Below, in pieces: positions 7,475 through 16,800 of a stretch of 64,000 nucleotides of DNA. Position 1 is the stretch's first letter, and each line of letters opens with the position of its first letter. This DNA comes from G963674665 sp964609625 (lineage in GTDB: Bacteria; Desulfobacterota; Desulfovibrionia; Desulfovibrionales; Desulfovibrionaceae): NCBI GenBank assembly GCA_964609625.1, contig CAZSRS010000011.1, forward strand, positions 36,063 to 100,062, written 5' to 3'. Position numbers and translations under genes: made by a program. The notes below the pieces were generated by a model. That model saw only the letters and a program-made list of their open reading frames with translations. It did no database searches and was not told where the DNA came from.

Positions 7475-8917
7475 ATGTTCAGGCGTTGGAATGCACCCGC
7501 CGGATACAGGGACGTGCTGCGCGTGAGCCTGCCCCTGGTGGTCAGCTTCGGCTCCATCACCCTGATGCAGTTCACGGACCGCCTCTTCCTGGGCAACTAC
7601 TCCCTGGAGGCCATCGCCGCGGCCATGCCAGCCGGCATCGTCTCCTTCCTCTTCCTTTGCCTGTTCATGGGCACGGCTGAATACGTGGGCGTGTTCATCG
7701 CCCAGTACACGGGCATGGGTAAACCGGAGCGCGTGGGCGATTCCCTCTGGCAGGGGATCCACTTCGCCCTGGGATCCACCGTGTTCCTGTTGTTGGGCGC
7801 GCTTTTGGCCGAACCCATCTTTGCCTGGAGCGGCCACCCCCCCGAGGTGCAAGAACTGGAGGTGATCTATTTCCGCATCCTGATGCTGGGCAACGGCCTG
7901 GTCATGTTCCAGGCCGTGTTCTCCTGTTTCTATTCGGGGCGCGGTCTGACCCGCACCGTGATGCTGGTGAACCTGCTCGGCGCCCTGGTGAACATCCCCC
8001 TGGACTACGCCATGATCAACGGCTTCCAGCTCTTCGGCTTCACCCTGTTTCCGGAAATGGGCATCGCGGGCGCGGGTCTGGCTACAGTCATCGCCTGGCT
8101 GGTGATGACGATCTTCTACATGGTGCTGCTCTTCAGCCGGGAGAACGAGCGGTGCTACAAGGTGCGCAGCGCCTGGCGATTCGACCGCGAACTCTTCGGC
8201 CGCTTAATGCGCTTCGGCCTGCCGGGGGGCGTGCACTTTTTCCTGGACATCTTTTCCGTGACTTTTTTCATCTACATGATCGGTCGGCTGGGCACGGCCG
8301 AACTGGCGGCCACCAACATCGTCTTCGCCCTGAACTCCCTGGCCTTCATGCCCATGGTCGGCTTTTCCGTAGGTGTGAGCGTCCTGGTGGGGCAGGCCCT
8401 GGGGCGGGAGACCGTGGACGAGGCCTCCTACGCCACCTGGAGCACCCTGCACATGGTTCTGGGGTATATGCTCCTGTTGGCGACCGTCTTCGTGTTCTTG
8501 CCCGAGCCCCTGCTGCGGCTTTTTCAACCCAGGGACTTGAGCGCGGCCGAGTACGCGCCGATCATGGACAAAGGCGTGCTCCTGCTGCGGCTGGTCGCGC
8601 TCTACTCCCTGTTCGACGCCATGGTCATGGTCTTCTACGGCGTGCTCAAGGGCGCCGGCGACAGCCGTTTCGTGATGTTCGCCATTGCCGGACTCTCGCT
8701 GTTCGTGATGGTGCTCCCCGTGACCGTGGCCGTATACCTGCTGGGAGCGGGGCTGATCACCCTATGGGTCATCTTCACTTGCTACATCGTGGGCCTGGCC
8801 GTGCTCCTGGGCTTGCGCTACCGGGCCGGAGTGTGGAAAAATCTGCGGGTGGTGGGCGAATGGGAGCGCGTGATCCCTTCCGATACATGCGGCACGCCCG
8901 ATACGCCGACCTGTTGA
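7475..8917 (+). CDS. MATE family multidrug/cation efflux transporter
   Basis: A 480-residue inner-membrane protein with about 12 hydrophobic segments in two related bundles. The first opens with VSLPLVVSFGSITLMQFTDRLFLG, the typical MATE helix 1-2. 'AMPAGIVSFLFLCLFMGTAEYVGVFIAQ' and the second-half counterpart 'NIVFALNSLAFMPMVGFSVGVSVLVGQALG' mark the NorM-like repeat. MATE proteins export drugs, metabolites or polymers using Na+ or H+ gradients; the substrate is unknown. It is followed 17 nt later by yajQ and may be co-transcribed with it. Confidence 0.88.
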   Translation: MFRRWNAPAGYRDVLRVSLPLVVSFGSITLMQFTDRLFLGNYSLEAIAAAMPAGIVSFLFLCLFMGTAEYVGVFIAQYTGMGKPERVGDSLWQGIHFALGSTVFLLLGALLAEPIFAWSGHPPEVQELEVIYFRILMLGNGLVMFQAVFSCFYSGRGLTRTVMLVNLLGALVNIPLDYAMINGFQLFGFTLFPEMGIAGAGLATVIAWLVMTIFYMVLLFSRENERCYKVRSAWRFDRELFGRLMRFGLPGGVHFFLDIFSVTFFIYMIGRLGTAELAATNIVFALNSLAFMPMVGFSVGVSVLVGQALGRETVDEASYATWSTLHMVLGYMLLLATVFVFLPEPLLRLFQPRDLSAAEYAPIMDKGVLLLRLVALYSLFDAMVMVFYGVLKGAGDSRFVMFAIAGLSLFVMVLPVTVAVYLLGAGLITLWVIFTCYIVGLAVLLGLRYRAGVWKNLRVVGEWERVIPSDTCGTPDTPTC

Positions 8918-8933
8918 AAAAAGGAGAACATCG

Positions 8934-9425
8934 ATGCCATCATTCGATATCGTCAGTCGCGTGGACCTGCAGGAAATGGACAACGCGGTGAACAACGTAA
9001 AAAAGGAACTGGACACCCGCTACGACTTCCGCGGGATACACACCGAAATCGTCCTGAACCGCAAGGACAAGCAGATCAGCGTGACCACCGGGGACGAGAT
9101 GAAATACCGGGCCGTACGCGAGCTGCTCATCACCCACTGCGTACGGCGCAAGGTGGACCCCAAGGCCCTGGAATTCGGGGAACCCGAACCCGCGGCCAAA
9201 ACCCAGGTACGCGGGGTGGTGAAGATCAAGGAAGGCGTGGAAAAGACCGTGGCCCAGCGCATCGTCAAGCTGGTCAAGGACCTCAAGCTCAAGGTCCAGA
9301 CCCAGATCCAGGACGAGCAGGTACGTGTCACGGGCAAGAAGATCGACGACCTCCAGGCCGTGATCAAGGTCGTGGAGGCCGAGGACTTCGGCATCCCCTT
9401 GCAGTACGTGAACATGAAGAGCTGA
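8934..9425 (+). CDS. yajQ: YajQ family nucleotide (c-di-GMP)-binding protein
   Basis: A 163-residue protein matching YajQ/DUF520 over its full length: N-terminal MPSFDIVSRVDLQEMDNAVN, central 'RKVDPKALEFG', C-terminal 'IRVTGKKIDDLQAVI'-like segment and 'DFGIPLQYVNM'. The family has two ferredoxin-like folds. Some members bind c-di-GMP and act with transcription factors; others have been linked to RNA or phage biology. The role here is not determined. A clear SD (AAGGAG) lies 6 nt before the ATG. It ends 27 nt from a convergent gene with no obvious terminator between. Confidence 0.93.
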   Translation: MPSFDIVSRVDLQEMDNAVNNVKKELDTRYDFRGIHTEIVLNRKDKQISVTTGDEMKYRAVRELLITHCVRRKVDPKALEFGEPEPAAKTQVRGVVKIKEGVEKTVAQRIVKLVKDLKLKVQTQIQDEQVRVTGKKIDDLQAVIKVVEAEDFGIPLQYVNMKS

Positions 9426-9452
9426 GGACAGCGAGTATCCAACCCCCAGCCG

Positions 9453-10307
9453 TCACCGCTTCACAAAGTTGAAGGCCAGGCCCTCGCAGTGGGTGTCGCC
9501 GCCAGCCGCGGGGCGATATTCCAGCCGCTTGCGCACGCAGGCCACCACGTCGTCGCGGAAGATCACCCAGAGACGGCCGTAGTTGTAGCCCAGGTAGTTG
9601 GGACCGGGATTGTACTTCACGGCTCGTGGCTGTCCCAGGAGGCGCTCCACCTCGCTTCTGGTCATACCCTTGTCGCAAAGCTCCGCCACCAGGCGAGTGC
9701 TGCGCTCCACGTCGCGCTCCAATTCCTGTTTTGCGGTGTAGGGATCGGTCGCGGGCCTTGACGCAGGCACGGGGCGCGTCGTGTCCGGCTGCATGCCCGT
9801 TGTCACCGGCTCAGGCTCCGGTCCCCCGGCGGTCTCCACGGGCGTGGCCGCGGGCGAGGTCGCTTGGTGCAGCAACGAGGTATCGCCCCCCTGCGCCGCG
9901 AGCCGTCGCTCCGCAAGCTCGTCCAGCCGCGCCTTGACCTCGGCGGGGCGCACCGTGCCGGTCACGGTCAGGGTCAGGGCCATGCTCCCTCCGTCCATGA
10001 CGATCTCTTCCTTGTCGAGTTCCACGCGCAGTAGCGCGGCCGTGAAGGAAAGCACCTCGTCCTCGGCGAGTTGAAAGTTCCGCGCCCTGCTCAGTACTTC
10101 CACATAGGCGCCGGCCTGCTCGGCGATCCTGCGCTTGGCCTCGTTCAGACAAGCGACGCGCGCCTGGTTCTTGGATTCGCTGTCCCCCATGACATAGGTG
10201 TGGGTCACTGTGATGCGCTCGTCCCCGCCCTCCGGTACCGCGTGTTGCGCCGCGGCCGGGATCGGCATGGTCAAGAGAAGCATGAGGAAAAGATGGAATC
10301 GCCGCAT
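9453..10307 (-). CDS. Secreted protein: FlgT/LPP20-like N-terminal domain plus BamE/SmpA-like C-terminal domain
   Basis: A 284-residue protein with a clear signal peptide (MRRFHLFLMLLLTMPIPAAAQ). Residues ~28-120 ('THTYVMGDSESKNQARVACLNEAKRRIAEQAGAYVE') resemble the N-terminal domain seen in FlgT/LPP20-like envelope proteins. A Pro/Thr-rich linker follows, then a C-terminal segment (GMTRSEVERLLGQPRAV... YGRLWVIF) with the look of a BamE/SmpA/OmlA fold. I chose the ATG at 10307; the frame upstream lacks coding character. It lies 58 nt downstream of the hydrolase gene on the same strand. Function unknown; probably a periplasmic envelope protein. Confidence 0.7.
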   Translation of the reverse strand: MRRFHLFLMLLLTMPIPAAAQHAVPEGGDERITVTHTYVMGDSESKNQARVACLNEAKRRIAEQAGAYVEVLSRARNFQLAEDEVLSFTAALLRVELDKEEIVMDGGSMALTLTVTGTVRPAEVKARLDELAERRLAAQGGDTSLLHQATSPAATPVETAGGPEPEPVTTGMQPDTTRPVPASRPATDPYTAKQELERDVERSTRLVAELCDKGMTRSEVERLLGQPRAVKYNPGPNYLGYNYGRLWVIFRDDVVACVRKRLEYRPAAGGDTHCEGLAFNFVKR

Positions 10308-10365
10308 GGTCAAACCTTTTTCCGTGCAGCGTTGCACGAACCGTTCCAGGGGGTGGATAACCTTG

Positions 10366-11211
10366 TCAGACCTCGAAGACCATGTCCTGCCCCACGGCGA
10401 AACACTCGATCCGCTGGTTGCGGCTGTCGAGAATCCGTCGGCAATCCTCCACGATGCGGTCCAAGGCGTCGTCGTGGCGGTCCTGGTTGTGGTGGAAAAG
10501 CCCGAAGCGTCTGACTCCGGCGTCGCAAGCCAGTTGCAGGGCGTCGATGTAGGTGGAGTGCCCCCAGCCACGGGTCACGGCGTAGTCGGTCTCGGTATAT
10601 TCCGCGTCGTGGATCAGCAGGTCCGCGCCGGCGCAGAACTCCACGTATTCTCGATAGGGGCGTCCTCCACGGTGGACAAAGCCCAACTCGTTGTCCGTGA
10701 GGAAGACGAAGGCAGTGCCGTAATCCGTGAACTTGTAGCCCTGCCCAAGGTTGGGGTGGCTCAGGGGGATGGTGCTCACCTCCAATCCGTGCAGTTCCAT
10801 GGTGTTCCCTTCGGTGCAGGTGGCCATGTATTCCACATCGGCCAGAAGCCTGTCAAAAGGCACCGGGAAATAGGGGGGCGCCATGGTCTTGCCCAACAGG
10901 GACTGCATGTTGCCCTGCTCCATGGGGCAGCCGTGCACGGTGATCCTGGCGCCGGGCTGATGTACGGGCTTGAAGAACGGAAAGCCCAGGATATGGTCCC
11001 AGTGGGCGTGGGTGAAGAGCATGGTGCAGGAGAGCCGCCCCTCGGCGAGCAGTTCGTTGCCCAGCCTACGGATACCGGTGCCGGCGTCCACCACGATGAT
11101 TTCCCCGCTCCGCGTGCGAAGCTCCATGCAGGTGGTGTCGCCGCCATAGGTCACGTACTGCCTGCCAGATACCGCTATGGATCCCCGAGCCCCCCAACAA
11201 CGGATGCGCAT
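10366..11211 (-). CDS. Metallo-beta-lactamase-fold hydrolase (PhnP/RNase Z-like)
   Basis: A 281-residue protein. It opens with MRIRCWGARGSIAVSG and 'YGGDTTCMELR', typical of the COG1235-type MBL proteins. The zinc-site signature is FTHAHWDHILGFPF (H-x-H-x-D-H). Further ligands lie in 'IPLSHPN', 'LIHDAEYT' and 'GWGHSTY'. Members include phosphodiesterases and RNase Z-like enzymes; the substrate cannot be called. The start at 11211 is where family similarity begins, and the ribosome site is weak. It is transcribed ahead of the secreted FlgT-like protein. Confidence 0.82.
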   Translation of the reverse strand: MRIRCWGARGSIAVSGRQYVTYGGDTTCMELRTRSGEIIVVDAGTGIRRLGNELLAEGRLSCTMLFTHAHWDHILGFPFFKPVHQPGARITVHGCPMEQGNMQSLLGKTMAPPYFPVPFDRLLADVEYMATCTEGNTMELHGLEVSTIPLSHPNLGQGYKFTDYGTAFVFLTDNELGFVHRGGRPYREYVEFCAGADLLIHDAEYTETDYAVTRGWGHSTYIDALQLACDAGVRRFGLFHHNQDRHDDALDRIVEDCRRILDSRNQRIECFAVGQDMVFEV

Positions 11212-11439
11212 GGCTTTTCTCGTATATAGCCCCACACCGGGGGCAGTAATCGGTGTTCTGCTTCTCAAACATTCAGGGCACGATATCAGAACCGCGCAGC
11301 ACCTGCCAGAAGATGATTTGTTGGAAAACATGGCGATCCCCCCGCCATTTGCCAAACCCTGCTCCAATGCCTACCTTGTACGTCACGGAACAGTGAACAC
11401 ATCCACACCGCACCATGCGAAACATCGAGGATCCCCGAA

Positions 11440-12660
11440 ATGATGGACACGTTGCCCCTCTGGCGCTGGGACCAGGAGACCTTGGAGCGATACGCCGACG
11501 TCCTGCTCTGGTCCCTGGGAATCGCCCGGAAAAAGGCGTTGCGCAAGAGCGAATTCATCCAGGTACGCTTTGATCTGCCCGCCTTGCCCCTGGCCGAAAT
11601 GGTCGTGCGGCGCCTGCACGAAAAGGGACAGATTCCCCTGCCCGTGGCCGAACCCACCGCGTGCATGCAGCATGACCGACTCCTCCACGCCAACAACAAG
11701 CGCCTGGCCATGGAAACCCCGGGCGAGCGCGAACTCCTGGGCGCCCTGGCCGGGAGCATCAGGATCATGGCGCCCCAGTCCCTGACCCACCTGCAAGGTA
11801 TAGACCCGGAACAGAGCGATATCGCCCAACGGGGGCGCAAGCCCCTGGAAAACATCCTCCACCAGCGGGAGCAGGCAGGCGACTACGCCTGGACCATCGG
11901 TGTCTACCCCAGCCAGGGAGCGGCCGAGTCCTGCGGCATGACCATGGAGGATTACGCCCGGCAAATCGAACTCTCCTGCATGCTGGAGCGCGGCGCCCCG
12001 GTCATGGAATGGATCCAACTTCGACGCAAGCTGCAAGCCGTCACCGACGCCCTCAACGCCCTGCCCACCAGCGGCCTGCGCGTGCAGTCCGAGAATATCG
12101 ACCTGCTGCTCAGCCTGGGGGAGCGGCGACGCTGGGTCTGCTTCACGGGGCGCAACATGCCGAGCTTCGAGATCTACACCTCCCCGGACTGGCGCGGAAC
12201 AGAGGGTCGCTATTACGCCGACCTCCCCTGCCACCGTTACGGTTACCGCATCTCCGGGCTCTCCCTGGAATTCCGACGCGGCGAGGCCGTGACCGTCCAG
12301 GCCAAGGAAGGCCTTATCCCGGCCAGGGAGCAGCTGCGTCTGGACCCCGGCGCCAACAAGCCCGGCGAGTTCTCGCTGGTGGACAAGCGCTTCTCTCCCA
12401 TCAACGCCTACATGGCCAACGCCCTCTACGACGAAAACCATGGCGGGGAACACGGCAGCTGCCACCTGGCCCTGGGGCAGGCCTACGCCAACACGTATGC
12501 CGCCCCCCAAACCCTGAGCATGGAGGCCGCGCGCACGTTCGGCTTCAACTACTCCTCCCTGCATTGGGACCTGGTCAACACCGAGCCCAAGGAGGTCCAC
12601 GCCCTGTTGCGCGGCGGCGGCAAAGAGCTGATCTATGCCGAAGGACAGTTCACCTTCTGA
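11440..12660 (+). CDS. Aminopeptidase, M29 (thermophilic metalloprotease, AmpS/AmpT) family
   Basis: A 406-residue protein of the size of M29 aminopeptidases. The C-terminal half carries the di-metal-site segments: 'PGEFSLVDKRFSPIN', 'YDENHGGEHGSCHLALGQAYA' (acidic and His ligands) and NYSSLHWDLV. 'PSFEIYTSPDW' matches the conserved FTSP-like stretch before the active site. It cleaves N-terminal residues from peptides in the cytoplasm. GAGGA lies upstream of the ATG pair at 11440/11443. After the stop there is a strikingly A/T-rich spacer (12700-12740) before the sigma54 activator gene, with no clear hairpin terminator. Confidence 0.85.
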   Translation: MMDTLPLWRWDQETLERYADVLLWSLGIARKKALRKSEFIQVRFDLPALPLAEMVVRRLHEKGQIPLPVAEPTACMQHDRLLHANNKRLAMETPGERELLGALAGSIRIMAPQSLTHLQGIDPEQSDIAQRGRKPLENILHQREQAGDYAWTIGVYPSQGAAESCGMTMEDYARQIELSCMLERGAPVMEWIQLRRKLQAVTDALNALPTSGLRVQSENIDLLLSLGERRRWVCFTGRNMPSFEIYTSPDWRGTEGRYYADLPCHRYGYRISGLSLEFRRGEAVTVQAKEGLIPAREQLRLDPGANKPGEFSLVDKRFSPINAYMANALYDENHGGEHGSCHLALGQAYANTYAAPQTLSMEAARTFGFNYSSLHWDLVNTEPKEVHALLRGGGKELIYAEGQFTF

Positions 12661-12811
12661 TCGAGGGGCCCTGCACGTCAAACTGCGCAAGGGGCAATGG
12701 ATAATTTTTTTTAAACTTTTTTTATAAAAATTGCTCCAGAGGCATTGACTTTGTGTCATAACATTGACAGTCAGGATTAAAACACAATTCTTCCACGCCG
12801 CCGGAGTGAAG

Positions 12812-13819
12812 ATGCTTCCAAACCCAGGCCAGATCATCGGCGAGAGCGAGGTTCTCAAGGATTGCTTCAAGATCCTCAGGAAAGTCGCGCCCACCGACAG
12901 CACCGTGCTGGTGACCGGCGAGTCCGGCACAGGCAAGGAACTCCTGGTGCGCGCCCTGCACGCGCACAGCCACCGCCGGGACAAGCCCTTCATCCCCATC
13001 AACTGCGGCGCCATCCCCAGAGAGCTGCTCGAATCAGAACTCTTCGGACACGAGAAAGGGGCCTTTACCCACGCCATCCGCTCCCGCGCGGGACGTTTCG
13101 AACTTGCCGAAGGCGGCACCGTGTTCCTGGACGAAATCGGCGAAATGGATCTCAACCTGCAAGTCAAGATCCTGCGGGTGATACAGGAGAAAGAATTCGA
13201 ACGCGTAGGAGGCTCCACACCCAAAAAGGTGGATGTGCGCATCGTGGCTGCCACCAACCGCGACCTGGAGGTCGAGGTCGCGGCGGGCAGGTTCCGCGAG
13301 GATCTCTTCTACCGCCTCAACGTCATTCCCATCACCCTCCCCCCCCTGCGCGATCGCGACAACGACATCATGCTGCTGGCCAACCACTTTCTCAGACGCT
13401 TCTGCGCAAAACGGGGCCATGTGGAACTCCGCCTCGGCGACGAGGCGGCAGGGTTGCTCATGTCCTATTCCTGGCCGGGCAATGTCCGGGAACTGGAAAA
13501 TTTCATCGAGCGCATGAGCATTCTCTGCGAAAACGAGTGCATCATGCCCGAGGACCTGCCGCCCAAGATCCTCAAGGAAGCTGGAGCCGAACTGCCAAAA
13601 AAGCCTCTTGCTCCGGTCCGGCAGGGATTTGTCTGGCCCTGCATCCAGGACCTGAACAAACACGAACTCGGGCTCAAGGAGTTTCTCGACCAAATCGAGG
13701 ATCGCCTGCTGCGCGAGGCCCTGGAACTCGCCGGCGGGATCAAGAACCAAGCCGCGGAGATACTGGGCATCAAGCGCACCACGCTGATTGAAAAACTGAA
13801 AAAGAAAAACCTGGACTAG
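12812..13819 (+). CDS. Sigma54-dependent activator without sensory domain (AAA+ with Fis HTH), GAFTHA variant
   Basis: A 335-residue protein. The AAA+ domain begins at once: Walker A GESGTGKE (36-43), Walker B FLDEIGEM, sensor/R-finger 'FREDLFYRLNVI', 'SWPGNVRELENF'. A C-terminal Fis-type HTH follows (NQAAEILGIKRTTLIEKLK). There is no receiver, PAS or GAF domain. The sigma54-contacting L1 loop reads GAFTHA (residues 83-88) instead of the near-universal GAFTGA. I chose the ATG at 12812, with GGAG 5 nt before it; a TTG at 12764 is in frame but lies in the AT-rich leader. It stands directly before a large envelope-protein operon. Such receiver-less activators (PspF, FlrC-like) are usually controlled by partner proteins. 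Confidence 0.88.
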   Translation: MLPNPGQIIGESEVLKDCFKILRKVAPTDSTVLVTGESGTGKELLVRALHAHSHRRDKPFIPINCGAIPRELLESELFGHEKGAFTHAIRSRAGRFELAEGGTVFLDEIGEMDLNLQVKILRVIQEKEFERVGGSTPKKVDVRIVAATNRDLEVEVAAGRFREDLFYRLNVIPITLPPLRDRDNDIMLLANHFLRRFCAKRGHVELRLGDEAAGLLMSYSWPGNVRELENFIERMSILCENECIMPEDLPPKILKEAGAELPKKPLAPVRQGFVWPCIQDLNKHELGLKEFLDQIEDRLLREALELAGGIKNQAAEILGIKRTTLIEKLKKKNLD

Positions 13820-13887
13820 CCACGGGCGGCCACGGGCTCAGTTCCAGGGCGCCAGGCACTTGCATGGTTTTTGCTTATATTGATAGC

Positions 13888-16800
13888 ATGAGGTTTCCAT
13901 ACCGCGCCAGCCGGCTCTGGTCTCTTGTCCTGCTCTTGCTGTTCCTGCTCCCCGTGGGGCAGGCCCACGGACTTACGCACTACTGGGGCAAGCATCCGGA
14001 CAAGGAACGCCTGGTCATCGTTTTCGACGACACTATTCCGACGTATACAGTCAAACGCACGGACCAAAAATCCATCACCTTGGTCCTGCCCCAGGGGTAT
14101 TGGCAGTCTCACGAGAAACCACAGGCCAACACCTTTGGCTCCGCCAAACTCCTGTCCAACGTGGTCGTCACCCCCGAGGGCCTGCGTATCGACCTGAAGA
14201 CCAACGCCTTCGGCTACATCCAGTTCCCCCTGGACGATCGCGGCAAGCTGGTGGTGGATATCTTCCCCGATCCCATCGGCGCCAAATGGAAGCCCGAGGC
14301 CGAGGCCCCGGCCCAGCCCACCCCGCCAGCCGCACCATGGGAACAGGCCGTTCAAGAAGAGGGCGTAAAGCCCGGTTCAGCCCTGCAAAAACTCTTGGAA
14401 CAGCGCGAGCGCTCGGCCCAGATGCCCACTCAGCCGGCCGGCCCCCTGGCCGACGAACCCGAGACTTCCCCATCGCTGCCGACTCAGCCCGAAATCCCAA
14501 CGCCACAACCCCAACCAGTGGCGGAGCCGCAACCCGAACCCCTGCCCGCGCCCCCTGCCGCGCAGACACCAGATCCTGAAGCGACTTCCCAGGCGACCTC
14601 GCAACCGGGGCCTGAAGCTTCACCCCTGCCCCAACCTGCGCCCTCCACCGCCGGTCCCCAGCCTCAAGAGCGCACCAGTACCAAACAGGACAAGGGCCGT
14701 CCGGGCAGCTTCTTTTCCGTGCCCTATTCGTATCGCGCCCCCATCTCGCGCTCGGGGCCGCAGGAGCTGAACAACGACGGCCAGCCCTTGCCGCAACCGG
14801 ACGTGAACGCACCGCCCACTCCGGCCGCACCGCGCATGCCCGACGAACGTGACAATCAGAGTGACGCCGGAGCCGGTGTATCCCCTCTGGCGGCAGCCAC
14901 GGCCCAAACCGGCCCCGAACGGCCGCAAACCGGCATGCAGCGCCTGCTCGAAGGCGCGCACTTCGGCATCGCTCTGGCCCACGCGCAGGAGCAGGCCGGG
15001 CTGCGCCAGACCTTTGACCCCGAAACCCCGCAGCCGTCGGAAGAACTCGACCAGCCCGATACGCAAATCGCTCCACGGCCCGGGCCCCAGGAAGCGGGAG
15101 ACTTTACCCTGCGCGCCATCATGGCCCCGAAGGACCAGACCCTGCCCGCCCCCGTGCAGCGTATCGGCTCAAGCCGCGATGTTCGTAAAGACCCCATGGA
15201 GCAGGCCACTGCACCCCTCCCGGAGGTGGAACAGGAACTCCCACCTGATGCGCCCGACGCCCAGACGGAAATCCAGACGGAAGCGCAGCCCGAAGTGCGG
15301 GTCCAGGTACAGCCAGAAGCCCAGCCTTTCCCTGAAGCCGCGGCAGAGGTGCTGGAGCCCGCTTCTTCTCCGGAACCCGAGCAGGCCGCCGCGCCTGAAA
15401 CGGTCGAACCCGCTGTCCAGGCCGACGCACCTGCCATGGAGGAGACCACGGCGGCACAGGCCCCGGCGGCCACGGATGCTCCTGAACAGGCTGACCAGGC
15501 GATACGGGCAGATCAAGGCGACCAAGAACAAGCCCAGGAACCCGACGTGCGGGAGATGCTCGAACTCCAGAAGCAGCTTACCGACGGTGCCGCCAAGGAG
15601 CAGGAAGGGCCGAGCTTCGAGGAGACGTTGCTTTCCGGACGCGCCGCACTGGCCAACGAGGATTACGAAAACGCCCTGGTGATATTCACCGGGCTCAAGC
15701 AGCATGCCAACCTGCCCAAGGAGTTGGTGGAGGACGTTGTCTACAACCTTGCCGAGGCACTCTATGCCGTGCACCGCAACGATCTCCGGGAAAACTACTC
15801 CAGGATCGTCAATGCATACACAGAGGCAATGAACAACAACCTGGAGTCCACACGCGTGCCCGAGGCATTGTTCAAACTCGGACTCCTGAACCTCAAGGTG
15901 GACAACCCCCGCGAAGCCGAGGCCTACTTCAACATCCTCAAGCGCAAGTATCCGGATGACGACCGCATTCCCCTGATCCACTACTACTGGGGGGAGTACC
16001 ACTTCGACCGCAAGGATTTTCAGCGGGCAGCCGACGAATTCCAGTACATCGTGCAGAAATTTCCAGATAACCGCTTCGTGCGAGAGGCCTCGGTGGGCCT
16101 GGCCCGCTCCCTGCACAACCTGGGGTACGAGGAACAGGCCCAGGAGATCGTCGATTACATCGAAAAGCGCTGGCCCCGCTACTATGTGGAATACCCTCCC
16201 CTGCTGCGACTCTTCGGCGACGTGAACTACAAGGTGGGGATGAAGGATCGGGCCAAACTGAATTACTGGACCTATTACAACCTCGACCCGGACGGCGAGG
16301 ACGCCGACATCGTCCTGGCCCGGCTCGGCGACATCTATCTGGACCTCGGCGACACCAATACCGCCAAGGAACTTTACGAGATGGCCGTGGAGAAATTCCC
16401 GGACAGGGAGGGCGGGCTCATCGCCCAGATGCGTCTGGCCGAGCAGGGTGTCTACGACGCGCCTACCATCGCCGACATGTTCAGTGTCTTCGACCGCCCC
16501 TACAGCCTGCAACCGGCCCAGGTCTATGAACGCATCGTCACGCGGTTCCCCAACAGCGAACTGGCTCCGCTGGCCCAGGTCAAGCTGGCTATGTGGCATC
16601 TCTGGAACAAACGCTACCGCGACGCCCTGGAGGCCGCCCAGACCTTCCAGCAAAAATTCCCAGGCAACGCGCTCATGGACAATACCAGGACCGTGGCCAT
16701 GCAGGCGTTCTCATCACTTGTGCTCCAGGACCTGCGGGAGGAGAACTACCAATCCGTGGTCAACCTCTGGGATGCCAATTCCATTCTTTCCAGCCAGGAG

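Noticed and set aside
12745..12811. TTG at 12764 as start of the sigma54 activator
   Set aside because: The 16 extra residues lie in an A/T-rich leader with no family similarity; the ATG at 12812 has a good GGAG.
13851..13887. Sigma54 -24/-12 promoter before the giant TPR gene
   Set aside because: GG and GC dinucleotides are present (GGCAC, TTGC) but never with the required 10-nt gap.
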